NCBI RefSeq assembly: GCF_001485475.2
Contig: NZ_DF977001.1
Location: 464,001-528,000 of the forward strand
Length of the DNA: 64,000 nt
Source: Tepidanaerobacter syntrophicus
GTDB taxonomy: Bacteria > Bacillota > Thermosediminibacteria > Thermosediminibacterales > Tepidanaerobacteraceae
Reading direction: 5' to 3'
The position numbers and the translations under genes were made by a program. The notes beneath the pieces were generated by a model. The model searched no databases, was not told the DNA's origin, and saw nothing but the letters and a program-made list of their open reading frames with translations. Shown one piece after another: positions 32,562 through 42,348 of this stretch (position 1 is its first letter; every line of letters begins with the position of its first letter).

Positions 32562-33944
32562 TTACTTATACTTCAGCTCTTCACTTGTTTCCACTTCGAT
32601 TTCTATCGCCACATCATCTTTTGCTTTTATTTCAGCGTAATCTCCTTCTGTAATACCTGACAACTTTTCATCTTCACCATCAATGATAACTTTAGTGTCA
32701 TTGTTAATATAAAATGTTTCAATATCTTCAGCTTCTAATAAAGCAAAATCAGTTACTTCAATCATCGGGCCTCTCATATAGATGGAAGCTTCATCTATCA
32801 TTTTACCAAAAACGACAATTTTTTCGTCTACATAGTCTTCAAGTTCATCAATTTCTCCAATAAGCACGTAATGGCCTCGCTGAGTTTCGAGTTCATAGTG
32901 GCGACCTTCTATATCATTTACCCTTAGCACTCCTACAAACCCTTCTTTGTACTGGTCATGCACAAACAAGCTAATAGACTTTTTAGCCTTATTAACATCT
33001 ACGACTAAACCTTTAACGGTTGTAGTAGCTTCATCAGCTCTTTCTGTCACTTGGATAAATATTACATTTTCATTTTTATCGAGAATAACTTTAACTGTAT
33101 CTCCGATATTTAAATCCTTTAAGCTGTAATATTTTCCATCAATATAAACAGTGGCATGTTTTAACACATTATAAGTTACGGTTTCGGAATCATTTTCTAA
33201 TGTTATTGTGAGTTCATCAAGATCAATATCTTCTATGGTGCCTGCAAACATATTCTCCGGAGCAAAAAACACGTCTAATCTGTCCATTAATACAGCCATC
33301 TCAGCCCTTGTAATAGGTTCATTCGGTTTAAATGTGCCATTTGTATCGCCTTCCATCAGACCCAGCTTTACGGCAACATATACATACCCAATCGCATTTT
33401 CGGGTATTGCCTTGGCATCTTTAAATGGAAGTTCCTCATCCATATGTTCTGTGGCTTCGCTTTCCATGTCTAATGCCCTGACTATATACCGCGCTACTTC
33501 ATAACGTTTTGCAGGAGCGTTTAGATTAAAGCCTTTTAGTTCTTCGGGTTTTATAATATTCTTTTCTACAGCCAAAGCTACATAATAATAGGCATCATCC
33601 CATGGAAGTTTAATTTTCTTAATGTCATCATTGATTGTTACATCTTCTAGTTCTTCTTCGCATCCCATTACCCTTAAAGCCATTATGATGGCTTCTAAAT
33701 GGGTAACGTTATTTCCCGGCCTAAATACACCTCCGGGATATCCCAAAATAACACCTTGATTGCACATTCTCTCTATGGCATCTTTTGCCCATTTAAAGTT
33801 TTCATCTACATCGTTAAATTTTGCCGCTTTTTTTAACTGACCGGGTGAAAGGTTGCCAGCTTCCGCCCCAAAAACCGGTAATGTGAAAACAATAAGCAAT
33901 GCTGCCGCAAGGAACAGAACACCTACTTTTCTGCAAGTCTTCAT
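32562..33944 (-). CDS. SLH domain surface protein
   Basis: A 460-residue exported protein with three N-terminal SLH repeats (about 40-90, 100-160, 165-225; WAKDAIERMCNQGVILGYPG, ALAVEKNIIKPEEL, VAVKLGLMEGD) and a beta-rich remainder of two or three repeats related to those of the neighbouring SLH protein (GTIEDIDLDELTITLENDSETVTY style). ATG at 33944 follows GGAGGATATTAAT. A terminator separates it from the SLH-protease pair, so it is its own unit. The two SLH proteins probably arose by duplication. Confidence 0.9.
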   Translation of the reverse strand: MKTCRKVGVLFLAAALLIVFTLPVFGAEAGNLSPGQLKKAAKFNDVDENFKWAKDAIERMCNQGVILGYPGGVFRPGNNVTHLEAIIMALRVMGCEEELEDVTINDDIKKIKLPWDDAYYYVALAVEKNIIKPEELKGFNLNAPAKRYEVARYIVRALDMESEATEHMDEELPFKDAKAIPENAIGYVYVAVKLGLMEGDTNGTFKPNEPITRAEMAVLMDRLDVFFAPENMFAGTIEDIDLDELTITLENDSETVTYNVLKHATVYIDGKYYSLKDLNIGDTVKVILDKNENVIFIQVTERADEATTTVKGLVVDVNKAKKSISLFVHDQYKEGFVGVLRVNDIEGRHYELETQRGHYVLIGEIDELEDYVDEKIVVFGKMIDEASIYMRGPMIEVTDFALLEAEDIETFYINNDTKVIIDGEDEKLSGITEGDYAEIKAKDDVAIEIEVETSEELKYK

Positions 33945-34095
33945 TATTAATATCCTCCTTTTCCAAAAATTTTCTCACTTTTGTAAGTTGAGATATCGTA
34001 TATCTATTTTAATGATATCAAAGGAGGAAATTAAATTAAAGACTATTTGACATTTGTAATCCTTTTTTAACTTTGCTGTAACATATCCTTAATCT

Positions 34096-35259
34096 TTACA
34101 TTGATGAAGAAGAAGCATTTCCGGCAGTGGAAAAATACACAGAATTTTCAAGTTTCAGCCGTGCAAGATTATAATTGTATATGGCGCTCAGCCTTTGCAA
34201 TTGAACTTGCTTTAGGCCATCTTCCGCTGCGGTAACGTCGACACTACGCACAAGCCCTGCTTCATAACTGAGTTTTGCAATACGCAGGCTCTCTTGGGCA
34301 ACTTCTAGGCTCTTGTCTAGCACAGGTATATTTGTCTTAGCATCTTCAAAGTCCAGCCAAGTATTTCGTATTTCTGCCTCAGCACTGCTTTTTGTATTAG
34401 AAAGTTTAAGTTGCGCTTCTTCCATCGCATACTCTTTTTCAGCATAAGTAAATGTATTTGATGGATAGGCCTTGCTGCTAAGTTCAAAGTCCAGTTTAGC
34501 GATTTCGAAAGCGCCTTCAGCGCTAACAATGTCTATTCTATTGCTATTTGCCTGCTCTATTAATTCATCTAATGTCACATCCAAATTTTCCGGCGATTCT
34601 TTAAAAGAATCAGTAAGATTTATGTTTTTATCAAGGGGTAAACCTAATAGTTTTTTGAGGGTGATATAAGCTTTTTCTTCACTAGACTTTGCTTTAGATA
34701 AATCTCCCTCTGCTTTTGTAAGTTGAACTTGTGCATTTAATACCTCTGTTTTTGCAACAGTGCCGGCTTTATATTTAGCTTCGGCAATTCTAAGCATTTC
34801 CTGCTGCCTGTCTACTGCAGCTTGAGCAATTGCCACATTTTCTTTAGCTAAAAGAGCTCCATAATATCCAGCCTCGATACCGTATTCAACGCCTTTTATC
34901 GCAACTTCAATACCTCTCTGGGCTAAGTCGACTCCAATATCAGCTTGTTTTTTACCCAAGTCCTGGGCGTATTGGTATTCAAAAGTACCAGATATTATTT
35001 CTCTTCCCAGCATATCTTCTTCTTCTTTTACTTTCTTTTCTTGATATACTAACTCTTTCCTTGCAAGCTGTGCCTTTTGTAAGGCAAGCTGTGATAATTT
35101 TATTTGCTGATTATTTTCTTCTGCAATCTTTACAGCATCTTCCACTGATAAACTAAGTACTTCATTGTCGCTATTTTCCTGTGCAAAGGCTATGCTCGAT
35201 ATCATCAGTGACAATACGAGCACAAAAATCGCCATCTTACTTAGTAAAGCTTTTTGCAT
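34096..35259 (-). CDS. TolC-family protein (outer-membrane-factor like)
   Basis: The 387-residue exported protein has a signal peptide (FVLVLSLMISSIAFAQ) and then two related long coiled-coil halves, with TolC hallmarks such as LSLSVEDAVKIAEENNQQIK at the start, YKAGTVAKTEVLNAQVQLTKAE near 165 and YEAGLVRSVDVTAAEDGLKQVQLQ near 335. It is shorter than a classical TolC (about 430-480), and I do not see clear outer-membrane beta-strand pairs between the helices, as expected in a single-membrane Firmicute. It ends with a Ser-rich tail. Last gene of the tetR-MFP-RND operon, 42 nt after the pump. Confidence 0.82.
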   Translation of the reverse strand: MQKALLSKMAIFVLVLSLMISSIAFAQENSDNEVLSLSVEDAVKIAEENNQQIKLSQLALQKAQLARKELVYQEKKVKEEEDMLGREIISGTFEYQYAQDLGKKQADIGVDLAQRGIEVAIKGVEYGIEAGYYGALLAKENVAIAQAAVDRQQEMLRIAEAKYKAGTVAKTEVLNAQVQLTKAEGDLSKAKSSEEKAYITLKKLLGLPLDKNINLTDSFKESPENLDVTLDELIEQANSNRIDIVSAEGAFEIAKLDFELSSKAYPSNTFTYAEKEYAMEEAQLKLSNTKSSAEAEIRNTWLDFEDAKTNIPVLDKSLEVAQESLRIAKLSYEAGLVRSVDVTAAEDGLKQVQLQRLSAIYNYNLARLKLENSVYFSTAGNASSSSM

Positions 35260-35301
35260 TCCACTACCTCCTATAGTTATATTTTAACCGCTAGCCTATT
35301 T

Positions 35302-38300
35302 TTACACATCCGCTGGTTTTCTTCTGTTTCGCCAATTATTAGTATACCGTGACAAGATATCTTGCCAATCTTCAAAAATTGTATACACCACAGGAATTAC
35401 TACCAGAGTTAAAACTGTTGAAACAGTTAAGCCTCCGATTATGCTTGTTGCCATGGGAGCAGCTAGCTCAGCGCCTTCTCCTATCCCTAAAGCAAGCGGT
35501 ACAAGTCCTAAGATTGTAGTCAATGTAGTCATTAGTATAGGTCTTAGCCTTGAAGGTCCTGCTTTAATAATCGCTTCTGTTCTTGACATTCCTTTTGCTC
35601 TGTATTGATTTACAAAGTCTAAAAGTACTATTGCATTGTTAACAACCACTCCTGCCAGAATAATTACTCCCATTATTGAAGTCATGTTAAAGGTGCGTCT
35701 CGTAATAAATAAAGCAAATACTACGCCGATTAGAGCAAGTGGCACGGTAAACATAACTATAAACGGTTGCTTTAAGGACTCAAACTGTGAAGCCATTACC
35801 ATATAAACCAAAACAACGGCTAGGATAAATACAAGTCCCAAATCCGTAAAGGATTCAGTCATTTGTTGCTGTTCTCCACCCATTTCTATGTTGTAGCCCT
35901 CTGGCAGTTTTAAAGTATCAAGCTGTTGCTGTATTTGGCGGTTTACTGAACCTGTAGCAGCGCCTGCAACATCTCCCGTCACTGTAACCTCTCGGGTTTG
36001 ATTTTCTCTTGATATTGTTACAGGGCCGACACTTCTTTCTACTTGGGCTATATCCGAAAGTGTTATTAAAGCTCCTGAGGTATTTGGAATCAATAGATTT
36101 TCTATGCTGTAAATATCGCTTACTAAATCCTTATTTGCCTTTATAACAACGTCTATCTCTTCGCCGCCAATTTTATACTCTGTTGCAGTGCTGCCTGATA
36201 TTGCGGCATTTACGGCTTGAGCTACCTGAGCAGAAGAAATGCCATACATGCTTGCCTTTTCTCTGTCAACTTTTATTACAAGTTCCGGTTTTCCTTCTTC
36301 CAAACTGCTTTTAACATCCCGAGTGCCAGGTACTTTCTTAACTAAATCTACAACTTGATTTGATATTTCATCAAGTTTGTCAAAGTCGTCACCTTTTACT
36401 TTTATTGAAATTGGCGTTAATAGATTGCCGCCGGAAAAGCCGATTCCGCTTAGTGCTTGAACTTCAATCTCGGCTCCGGCCATATCTGCCGTCAAGTTTC
36501 TTATTTCTTCGGCTACTTCTTCGGAGCTTCGTTCACGTTCAGACAAAGGTACGAGTTTTATAGAAATTCCTGCTTCACTGCTTTCCGAAAATGCTCCACC
36601 TATAGACATCGCCATAGTGGATCCGGTAGTTTGGAGTATTCCTTCGACCTCTGGAATTTTTTCAATCTTTTCTATAACTTGAGTTACAAATTCATCTGTT
36701 TTATTTAAATTTGTTCCGTAAGGTAATTTAACTGTAATGCTTATAGAACCGGCATCAGACCGCGGAAAAAACTCTGTACCAACAAATGGGACTAATGCTA
36801 TGCTGACTACAAATAATCCAACCGCCCCAATAACTACCATTTTGCGGTGAGAAAGTGCCCATTTTAGCAAACCGGCATATCTTACTTCTACTCTTCTATA
36901 AAATCTTGCAAAGGCACGAAGAGGTGCGCTAAAAATGCTTGTCTTATTTTTAGCATTCTTTTCTACTGGTATCTCGTCTTCAGTAATTTCAACCATAAGT
37001 CTGGAAGATAACAGCGGAACCACCGTAAGAGCCACTGCCAACGAACACAACAGTGAAAAAGTGACAGTTAATGCCAATTGGTTAAATAATTGGGCTGTTA
37101 TTCCTTGGACAAATACCATCGGCAAGAATACTGCAATGTTTGTAAGAGTCGAAGCGGTTACTGCCACCGCAACTTCATTTGTGCCGTCTAAGGCAGCCGT
37201 TACAGGGTCTTCGCCTTTTTCTCTGTGGGCAAAAATGTTGTCTAAAACAACAATGGAGTTATCCACTAACATTCCAACGCCTAAAGCAAGTCCTCCCAAG
37301 CTCAGCATATTTAAAGTAAACTTACTGAAATAAATAAGCACGAATGTAGCTATAATAGACACCGGAATTGAAATACCAATAATCAGCGTGCTGCGGAAGT
37401 GCTGGAGGAAAAGGTATATGACAAATATCGCTATTATTCCTCCCATTACTGCATTGCTTTCAACATTGTTAATCGACATTTGAATATAGTCGGATTGATC
37501 TAAGATAGGATCATATCCAATATCTATAGGAAGCTCCGATTTTATTTTTGCAAGCTCTGTTTTTACCTTCTGAGCTACTTGAACCGTGTTATAACCACTT
37601 TGTTTTTGGATACTCAGTGACAGACATGGTTTTCCATTGTAGCGTGTTATAGTTGTAACATCTTTGTTTGTATCTTTTACTTCGGCCACATCTCTTAACA
37701 ATATCGTTCCGCCTTGAGGAAGAGTAATCGGCAAATTTTCAATTTCGGAAACATCTTTAAATTCTGCTTCAGTTCTAAGTATATACTTTTTATTACCCTG
37801 ATCTACGTTGCCGCTGGGAAGATTGATATTTTCAGCTTGAAGCTTAGCTGATATCTGACTCATGCTAAGACCGTAATAAGCTAATTGGTCCGGGTCTACC
37901 TCTATACTTATTTCTCTTTCCGGGGCCCCCATAATATTTACAGATGCAACGCCTTCTATACGAAGCAGTCTATTTGAGATCGCATCTTCCGCTATATCAT
38001 TTAGCTGCACAATATTGTCTCCGCCGTATAGAGCTATTTGCATTATAGGCATCATTGTAGGATCGAACTTCATGACCATAGGTTTTTGGGCACCCGAAGG
38101 CAGAAAGCCCCTTATCATATCGACTTTCTCTCTCATGTCCTCTGCCGCAACATCCATATTAGTGCCCCAATTAAATTCCACCATGACCATGGAGCTGCCT
38201 TCACTGCTGAGTGAAGTTATGTTCTTGACATTACTCAATGTGGCAAGAGTCTGCTCCACGGGCTTTGTTACCATACTTTCAACTTCTTCGGAAGAGGCGC

Positions 38301-38457
38301 CGCTAAATTGTGTCACAACCACTCCCATAGGAAGGGAAATATCCGGAAGTAAATCTATCCCGAGTCTTGCAAAAGAAATACCGCCCAAGACTATGATAAT
38401 TAAAATTATCATAAGGGTAGTTACAGGCCTTTTTATTGAGAACTTTGCAAGATTCAT
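35302..38457 (-). CDS. RND (AcrB/HAE-type) efflux pump
   Basis: Proton-driven exporter of 1051 residues, the normal length. N-terminal FSIKRPVTTLMIILIIIVLGG, two large extracytoplasmic loops (about 35-330 and 560-860) and twelve TM helices. The TM4 proton-relay segment GMLVDNSIVVLDNI and its repeat-related AGVVVNNAIVLLDF in the second half are present. ATG at 38457 overlaps the membrane-fusion gene stop by 4 nt (ATGA). Substrates cannot be inferred; HAE-1 versus the Gram-positive-type subgroup not resolved. Confidence 0.93.
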   Translation of the reverse strand: MNLAKFSIKRPVTTLMIILIIIVLGGISFARLGIDLLPDISLPMGVVVTQFSGASSEEVESMVTKPVEQTLATLSNVKNITSLSSEGSSMVMVEFNWGTNMDVAAEDMREKVDMIRGFLPSGAQKPMVMKFDPTMMPIMQIALYGGDNIVQLNDIAEDAISNRLLRIEGVASVNIMGAPEREISIEVDPDQLAYYGLSMSQISAKLQAENINLPSGNVDQGNKKYILRTEAEFKDVSEIENLPITLPQGGTILLRDVAEVKDTNKDVTTITRYNGKPCLSLSIQKQSGYNTVQVAQKVKTELAKIKSELPIDIGYDPILDQSDYIQMSINNVESNAVMGGIIAIFVIYLFLQHFRSTLIIGISIPVSIIATFVLIYFSKFTLNMLSLGGLALGVGMLVDNSIVVLDNIFAHREKGEDPVTAALDGTNEVAVAVTASTLTNIAVFLPMVFVQGITAQLFNQLALTVTFSLLCSLAVALTVVPLLSSRLMVEITEDEIPVEKNAKNKTSIFSAPLRAFARFYRRVEVRYAGLLKWALSHRKMVVIGAVGLFVVSIALVPFVGTEFFPRSDAGSISITVKLPYGTNLNKTDEFVTQVIEKIEKIPEVEGILQTTGSTMAMSIGGAFSESSEAGISIKLVPLSERERSSEEVAEEIRNLTADMAGAEIEVQALSGIGFSGGNLLTPISIKVKGDDFDKLDEISNQVVDLVKKVPGTRDVKSSLEEGKPELVIKVDREKASMYGISSAQVAQAVNAAISGSTATEYKIGGEEIDVVIKANKDLVSDIYSIENLLIPNTSGALITLSDIAQVERSVGPVTISRENQTREVTVTGDVAGAATGSVNRQIQQQLDTLKLPEGYNIEMGGEQQQMTESFTDLGLVFILAVVLVYMVMASQFESLKQPFIVMFTVPLALIGVVFALFITRRTFNMTSIMGVIILAGVVVNNAIVLLDFVNQYRAKGMSRTEAIIKAGPSRLRPILMTTLTTILGLVPLALGIGEGAELAAPMATSIIGGLTVSTVLTLVVIPVVYTIFEDWQDILSRYTNNWRNRRKPADV

Positions 38458-39716
38458 TTTGATTCACCCCGGCCCTCTACCTTGACTTTCATACCATCAG
38501 TTACGAATTCTTGTCCTTCAACTATTATTTCCGTCCCCGGTTCCAAACCACTTTTAATAATCGCCTTCCCCATGGACACAGGGCCAACTTCTACATTTAG
38601 TGCTTTAGCAACATTATTTTCTACAGTATATATTGTCGAGGTGCCGTTGTAATATACGATCGCGTCTTCCGGGACTGTTACAGCATTTTCATGAACTGCC
38701 ACTGTAAGTTTAACTCTTGCAAACATGCCTGACTTTAAAATATTATTTTCGTTTGGCGCTTGGACTTTCACGGGATATACTTGTGTTCTTGCATCTTTAA
38801 AAGGGCTTACGCTTGCGACTTTGCCTTTTAAAGTTGCATCGCCAAGGGCATCAGCACTAATTTCCGCTTCTTGTCCTGCCTTCAGGCCTGTTACCTTGTC
38901 TTCTGTAACATTTATTTGTATTTCAACGGTATTTAAATCGCCCACGGTAGCTACCGAATAGCCTGCAGCCACTAATTGCCCTACCTTAGCGGTGATGGAA
39001 CCTATTACTCCATTAACCGGCGATGTTATAACGCAGTTATCAAGAGCTGTTTTTGCTGCAGAAAGTGCTGCTTCTGCCTGTTTTACTTGGGCACTTGCCA
39101 AATCAATGCTCCCTGGAGCTGTTTTTTCTTTTGTAAGTTCAAGTTGGGTTTTTGCCGATTCGTATTGTTCTTTTGCCACCTTGTATTGAAGTTCCGCAGC
39201 CTCAAACTGCTGCTGGGTGATAGCTTCCTCATCAAGGAGCGTTTTCATGCGCTCATAATTTTTCTCCGCATTATTAAAATTAGCTTCCGCTTGGGCTACT
39301 GCTGCTTCAAGCTGAGCAATTTGCTGAGGAAGTTGGCCGTTTTTTAAGTTGTTTAATTGAGTCATTGCAGCTTCGTAAGCTGCTTGAGCCTGATTTACCT
39401 GTGACAGGACATCTTTTTGCTCAAGCATAATTATGGTTTGACCTGCTTTTACTGAATCGCCTTCTTTCACTAAGATCTGCTCCACTTTACCACCCATTTT
39501 AGGCACAATGCTAATTTCGTTAAGTGCTGCTATCTTACCCGGAAAAGTTCGATATTCGGGCAAATTTTCTTGTTGTGCTATTGCTACTTTTACAGGAACA
39601 ATTTTTTCTTTTTCTGTGCTGACAGTAGCATTTTGCTTTTTGCCGCAGCCGGATACTACCAAACTAAATATTATGGCAAGCGCAAGTATGTATGCTGCAA
39701 ATTTTTTGTTCCTCAT
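38454..39716 (-). CDS. RND efflux periplasmic-adaptor (membrane fusion) lipoprotein
   Basis: HlyD/AcrA-type adaptor of 420 residues linking the pump to its partner. Lipobox VVSGCG (Cys near residue 23), lipoyl halves around GGKVEQILVKEGDSVKAGQ (about 70-90) and SPVNGVIGSITAKVGQLV (about 225-245), an alpha-hairpin coiled coil between them (about 105-215), then a beta-barrel domain. ATG at 39716 is preferred because a GTG at 39728 is only one base from GGAG. It is 43 nt downstream of the tetR gene and overlaps the pump gene. Confidence 0.92.
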   Translation of the reverse strand: MRNKKFAAYILALAIIFSLVVSGCGKKQNATVSTEKEKIVPVKVAIAQQENLPEYRTFPGKIAALNEISIVPKMGGKVEQILVKEGDSVKAGQTIIMLEQKDVLSQVNQAQAAYEAAMTQLNNLKNGQLPQQIAQLEAAVAQAEANFNNAEKNYERMKTLLDEEAITQQQFEAAELQYKVAKEQYESAKTQLELTKEKTAPGSIDLASAQVKQAEAALSAAKTALDNCVITSPVNGVIGSITAKVGQLVAAGYSVATVGDLNTVEIQINVTEDKVTGLKAGQEAEISADALGDATLKGKVASVSPFKDARTQVYPVKVQAPNENNILKSGMFARVKLTVAVHENAVTVPEDAIVYYNGTSTIYTVENNVAKALNVEVGPVSMGKAIIKSGLEPGTEIIVEGQEFVTDGMKVKVEGRGESK

Positions 39717-39770
39717 TTTATGATACACGCTCCTTTTTTAATAACGTTTATTTAAAGTTATTTTTATATT

Positions 39771-40385
39771 TTACCGAGAACCGTCTACAACAAGTCCATT
39801 TGCAACTATTTCTATTAAGAGTTGAACCATTTCTTCAAACACATCTGGGTCAAATGCTTTTTTGTGAAGTATGGGGTAGTATAATGTTTGCAAAACAGCA
39901 ACAATAACTTCGGGACGATAATCGGTTATTATGCTCCCTTCCTGCTGCCACTTCTTAATCAGTGGTAAAAAATCATCTACAAACCGTCTGTTGCATTCTT
40001 TGATTTTTTCAACAGGAATTTTTCTGACTAGAAGATCTACCTCCTCTTCTAAAAACATTTGTTTGATTATGGAGTTTGTATTTATTACATGCAAAATCTT
40101 TTTAAAAAAGGCTTTAAAATCTTCCCTGGTAAGATGTCCAATATCTTTTTCCTGTTTCAAAAAATTTTCTTTTATGGCTTCTCCTTCGTTATTTATAACC
40201 TCAAGATAAAGCTCTTCTTTTGAATCAAAAAAAGTATAAAAAGAACCTTGGGCTATTCCTGCCGCTTTTGTCAGGTCTTCTATACTTGTCCTTCTTAGGC
40301 CGTATTTTCCAAAAAATTCTCGGCCTGCACTTATTAATTTGTTTCGTATAATCTGTTTTTCTTTGTCGCTGAACCCCCTTGCCAT
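39771..40385 (-). CDS. TetR/AcrR family transcriptional regulator of the efflux operon
   Basis: A 204-residue regulator with an N-terminal helix-turn-helix (IRNKLISAGREFFGKYGLRRTSIEDLTKAAGIAQGSFYTFFDSKEELYLEV, written here only as the segment of about residues 9-60 with key GLRRTS, AGIAQGSFY and F-D-SKEEL signs) and a C-terminal ligand domain. It is the first gene of the operon tetR-MFP-RND-TolC. A palindrome just downstream of its own -10 suggests autorepression. Ligand unknown. Confidence 0.9.
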   Translation of the reverse strand: MARGFSDKEKQIIRNKLISAGREFFGKYGLRRTSIEDLTKAAGIAQGSFYTFFDSKEELYLEVINNEGEAIKENFLKQEKDIGHLTREDFKAFFKKILHVINTNSIIKQMFLEEEVDLLVRKIPVEKIKECNRRFVDDFLPLIKKWQQEGSIITDYRPEVIVAVLQTLYYPILHKKAFDPDVFEEMVQLLIEIVANGLVVDGSR

Positions 40386-40417
40386 TTCTTCACCTCTTGT
40401 TCCTTAATCATGAACCA

Positions 40418-40442
40418 ATGAATAAAAAATATTTATATTCAT
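40418..40442. promoter_or_regulatory. candidate TetR operator
   Basis: ATGAATA (40418-40424) and TATTCAT (40436-40442) form a perfect 7-bp inverted repeat across 11 A/T bases, just downstream of the -10 on the minus strand. Confidence 0.55.
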
Positions 40443-40445
40443 CTC

Positions 40446-40474
40446 ATTCTATCTTCTGATGCTTCTTTTGTCAA
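40446..40474 (-). promoter_or_regulatory. promoter of the tetR-efflux operon
   Basis: Minus-strand TTGACA (40469-40474), 17-bp spacer, TAGAAT (40446-40451). Confidence 0.8.
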
Positions 40475-40508
40475 GATTGTGTTGTTGTATAGTTTAATTT
40501 CGATTTTA

Positions 40509-41090
40509 TCAATTATTCCGATTTAATTTTTTCACTATAAAATATATTACAGCACAAACAGCCACAAGTACAAAAGAACCCGGTGCTAAAAGCTCGTTTA
40601 TATAAATCAAGGCTTTTTCTCCCATGCTGTAAATTACTGCTCCTTCAATAAAGAATCGGGCACTTCTGCTGAGAAACGCTGCTATAAAGAATGTAGCAAA
40701 TCTCATATGAAATACGCCCGATGCAATTGTAAAAACTTTATAAGGAATAGGAGTGAACCCTGCTATAGCAACAGCCCAACCGCCATAACGAGCAAACATA
40801 TCTTCTATTTTATGAAAATTATTTTGTTTTATAAATCTGTATAAAATCGGCCTACCGGCTTTTGCTCCTATAAAATAGCCAAAAACTCCTCCGAAAGTTG
40901 AGGCCAAAGAGGTAATTGCCGCATAATAAATGGCTTTATCAGGTGAAAAAATCGACAGAGGCAGTAATACTGCATCAGGAGGCACAGGGAAAAACGAAGC
41001 TTCAAGAAAAGATAAAATAAATAGTCCCCATGCACCGTTTTGTACAAAAAAGTCCTTTGTTCCTTCGATAAAATAAAAGATGTCTTCCAT
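40509..41090 (-). CDS. YqaA/DedA-like (VTT domain) membrane protein
   Basis: The 193-residue integral membrane protein has the VTT/SNARE-associated fold of the YqaA branch: FLEASFFPVPPDAVLLPLS near residue 30, the GGVFGYFIGAKAGRP loop near 70, and GFTPIPYKVFTIASGVFHM near 115-133. DedA relatives act in lipid-carrier recycling and membrane homeostasis; the YqaA branch itself is uncharacterised. ATG at 41090 follows GGTGATG. Lone gene, divergent from the MerR regulator. Confidence 0.85.
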   Translation of the reverse strand: MEDIFYFIEGTKDFFVQNGAWGLFILSFLEASFFPVPPDAVLLPLSIFSPDKAIYYAAITSLASTFGGVFGYFIGAKAGRPILYRFIKQNNFHKIEDMFARYGGWAVAIAGFTPIPYKVFTIASGVFHMRFATFFIAAFLSRSARFFIEGAVIYSMGEKALIYINELLAPGSFVLVAVCAVIYFIVKKLNRNN

Positions 41091-41106
41091 GTCATCACCA
41101 CTTTTT

Positions 41107-41166
41107 AAAATTTCTGCAAAATTTTAAATAAGCCAAAATAGAAATTGACTCTAATGCAGAAATTTT
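41107..41166. repeat. 12-bp inverted repeat upstream of YqaA
   Basis: AAAATTTCTGCA (41107-41118) and TGCAGAAATTTT (41155-41166) are exact complements across 36 nt. It could be a leader hairpin of the YqaA mRNA or an operator. The remainder of 41167-41423 has no gene, only the merR -10 TATAAT near 41395. Confidence 0.55.
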
Positions 41167-41423
41167 TTTCTCCATTCGCTTGCTATTTCAGTATGCTTGT
41201 ATTTATATGTTAAAACTCCCTTTTTGAAGTGGAATCAAAATTATATACCAAAAAAATAATATCATATTAAATAGTCCTTAACAACAAAAGTCTTGCTATA
41301 GCAAAAAGGCATTGATTAAATTATGGCTAAAAAGCCTATTACTTCGACCTAAAATACTATTTTTAAGAATGGTTTCTATGGGAAAATTTTTAATATATAA
41401 TGATTTATAAGGGAGGGAGTTAA

Positions 41424-42266
41424 ATGAATATGCTGACAATAGGCAAAATGGCGCGACTTAACAATATTTCTGAGCAAGCCCTGCGATTATACGACAAGAT
41501 AGGACTTTTAAAACCTGATTATGTAGACGAACAGACAGGGTACAGATATTATAATATAAAGCAATGCGCGCGCCTTGACATGATAGCATATATGAAGGAA
41601 CTGGGAATGAGCTTAAAGCAAATTAAAGAACATTTAGACAGAGAAGATGTAAATGTAATACTTGAGGTCTTGAGGCGGCAAAAAATATTGATCGACAAAG
41701 ACATTGAGGAGCTTTTTCGCAAACAGAAAGCCATAATCAGATACATTGAAAACTATAACCGCTATCTAAATTTTCAAAAAGAAAGCTTTAAAGGACCAAT
41801 TGTAGAGCACATTCCTTCACGAAAAATCTATTGTTATAAATGCAGTAAAAATGTTTATGAATGCAAAATGGACAGCTATGAATATATCCTAAGGGAACTT
41901 AAAAATCATATAATCCTTCACGATTTGCCAAGTATATATTTTTGTAATGTAGGTTCGATAATTCGCAAAAATACATTAGAACAAGAGGAACTTGCCTCAA
42001 ATGAGATTTTTGTATTTGTTGATGACGAATTTACTTCAGATACCGGTATAGAAAAAATTCCGGAAGGAGATTTCGCCTGTATATATTTTAATGATTTTAA
42101 TTTTGAAAAGGAAAAAGAATGCGCCGAAAAGCTTATACGCTATATTAAAGAAAATAGTTTTGAGATTATCGGAGATTATGTATGTGAAGTAATAGCTGAA
42201 TTGCCTATTTTTCCTCATGACAGCAGGAATATGTCCGTTAAACTGCAAATCCCAATAAAAATTTAA
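41424..42266 (+). CDS. MerR family regulator (BltR/BmrR-like)
   Basis: A 280-residue activator with an N-terminal MerR helix-turn-helix (ILTIGKMARL-type opening, ALRLYDKIGLLKPDYVDEQTG near residues 20-40, RYYNIKQCARLDMIAYMKELG), a coiled-coil dimerisation helix (about 75-115), and a C-terminal GyrI-like effector domain (about 125-280). Family members bend an over-spaced promoter; exactly such a promoter lies just downstream before the dehydrogenase-like gene. ATG at 41424 follows GGGAGGGAG. The effector is unknown. Confidence 0.9.
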   Translation: MNMLTIGKMARLNNISEQALRLYDKIGLLKPDYVDEQTGYRYYNIKQCARLDMIAYMKELGMSLKQIKEHLDREDVNVILEVLRRQKILIDKDIEELFRKQKAIIRYIENYNRYLNFQKESFKGPIVEHIPSRKIYCYKCSKNVYECKMDSYEYILRELKNHIILHDLPSIYFCNVGSIIRKNTLEQEELASNEIFVFVDDEFTSDTGIEKIPEGDFACIYFNDFNFEKEKECAEKLIRYIKENSFEIIGDYVCEVIAELPIFPHDSRNMSVKLQIPIKI

Positions 42267-42274
42267 CAAAATTC

Positions 42275-42305
42275 TTGACTCTATAGTTGGTATAAGGTTT
42301 ATGCT
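42275..42305 (+). promoter_or_regulatory. MerR-type promoter with 19-bp spacer
   Basis: TTGACT (42275-42280), spacer of 19 bp, TATGCT (42300-42305). The spacer carries the near-palindrome ACTCTATAGTTGGTATAAGGT, the classic layout of MerR-family activated promoters. Confidence 0.8.
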
Positions 42306-42348
42306 TAAATAAAGATAATATTTCAAATTTTGAAAGGGGATTTGTTGT

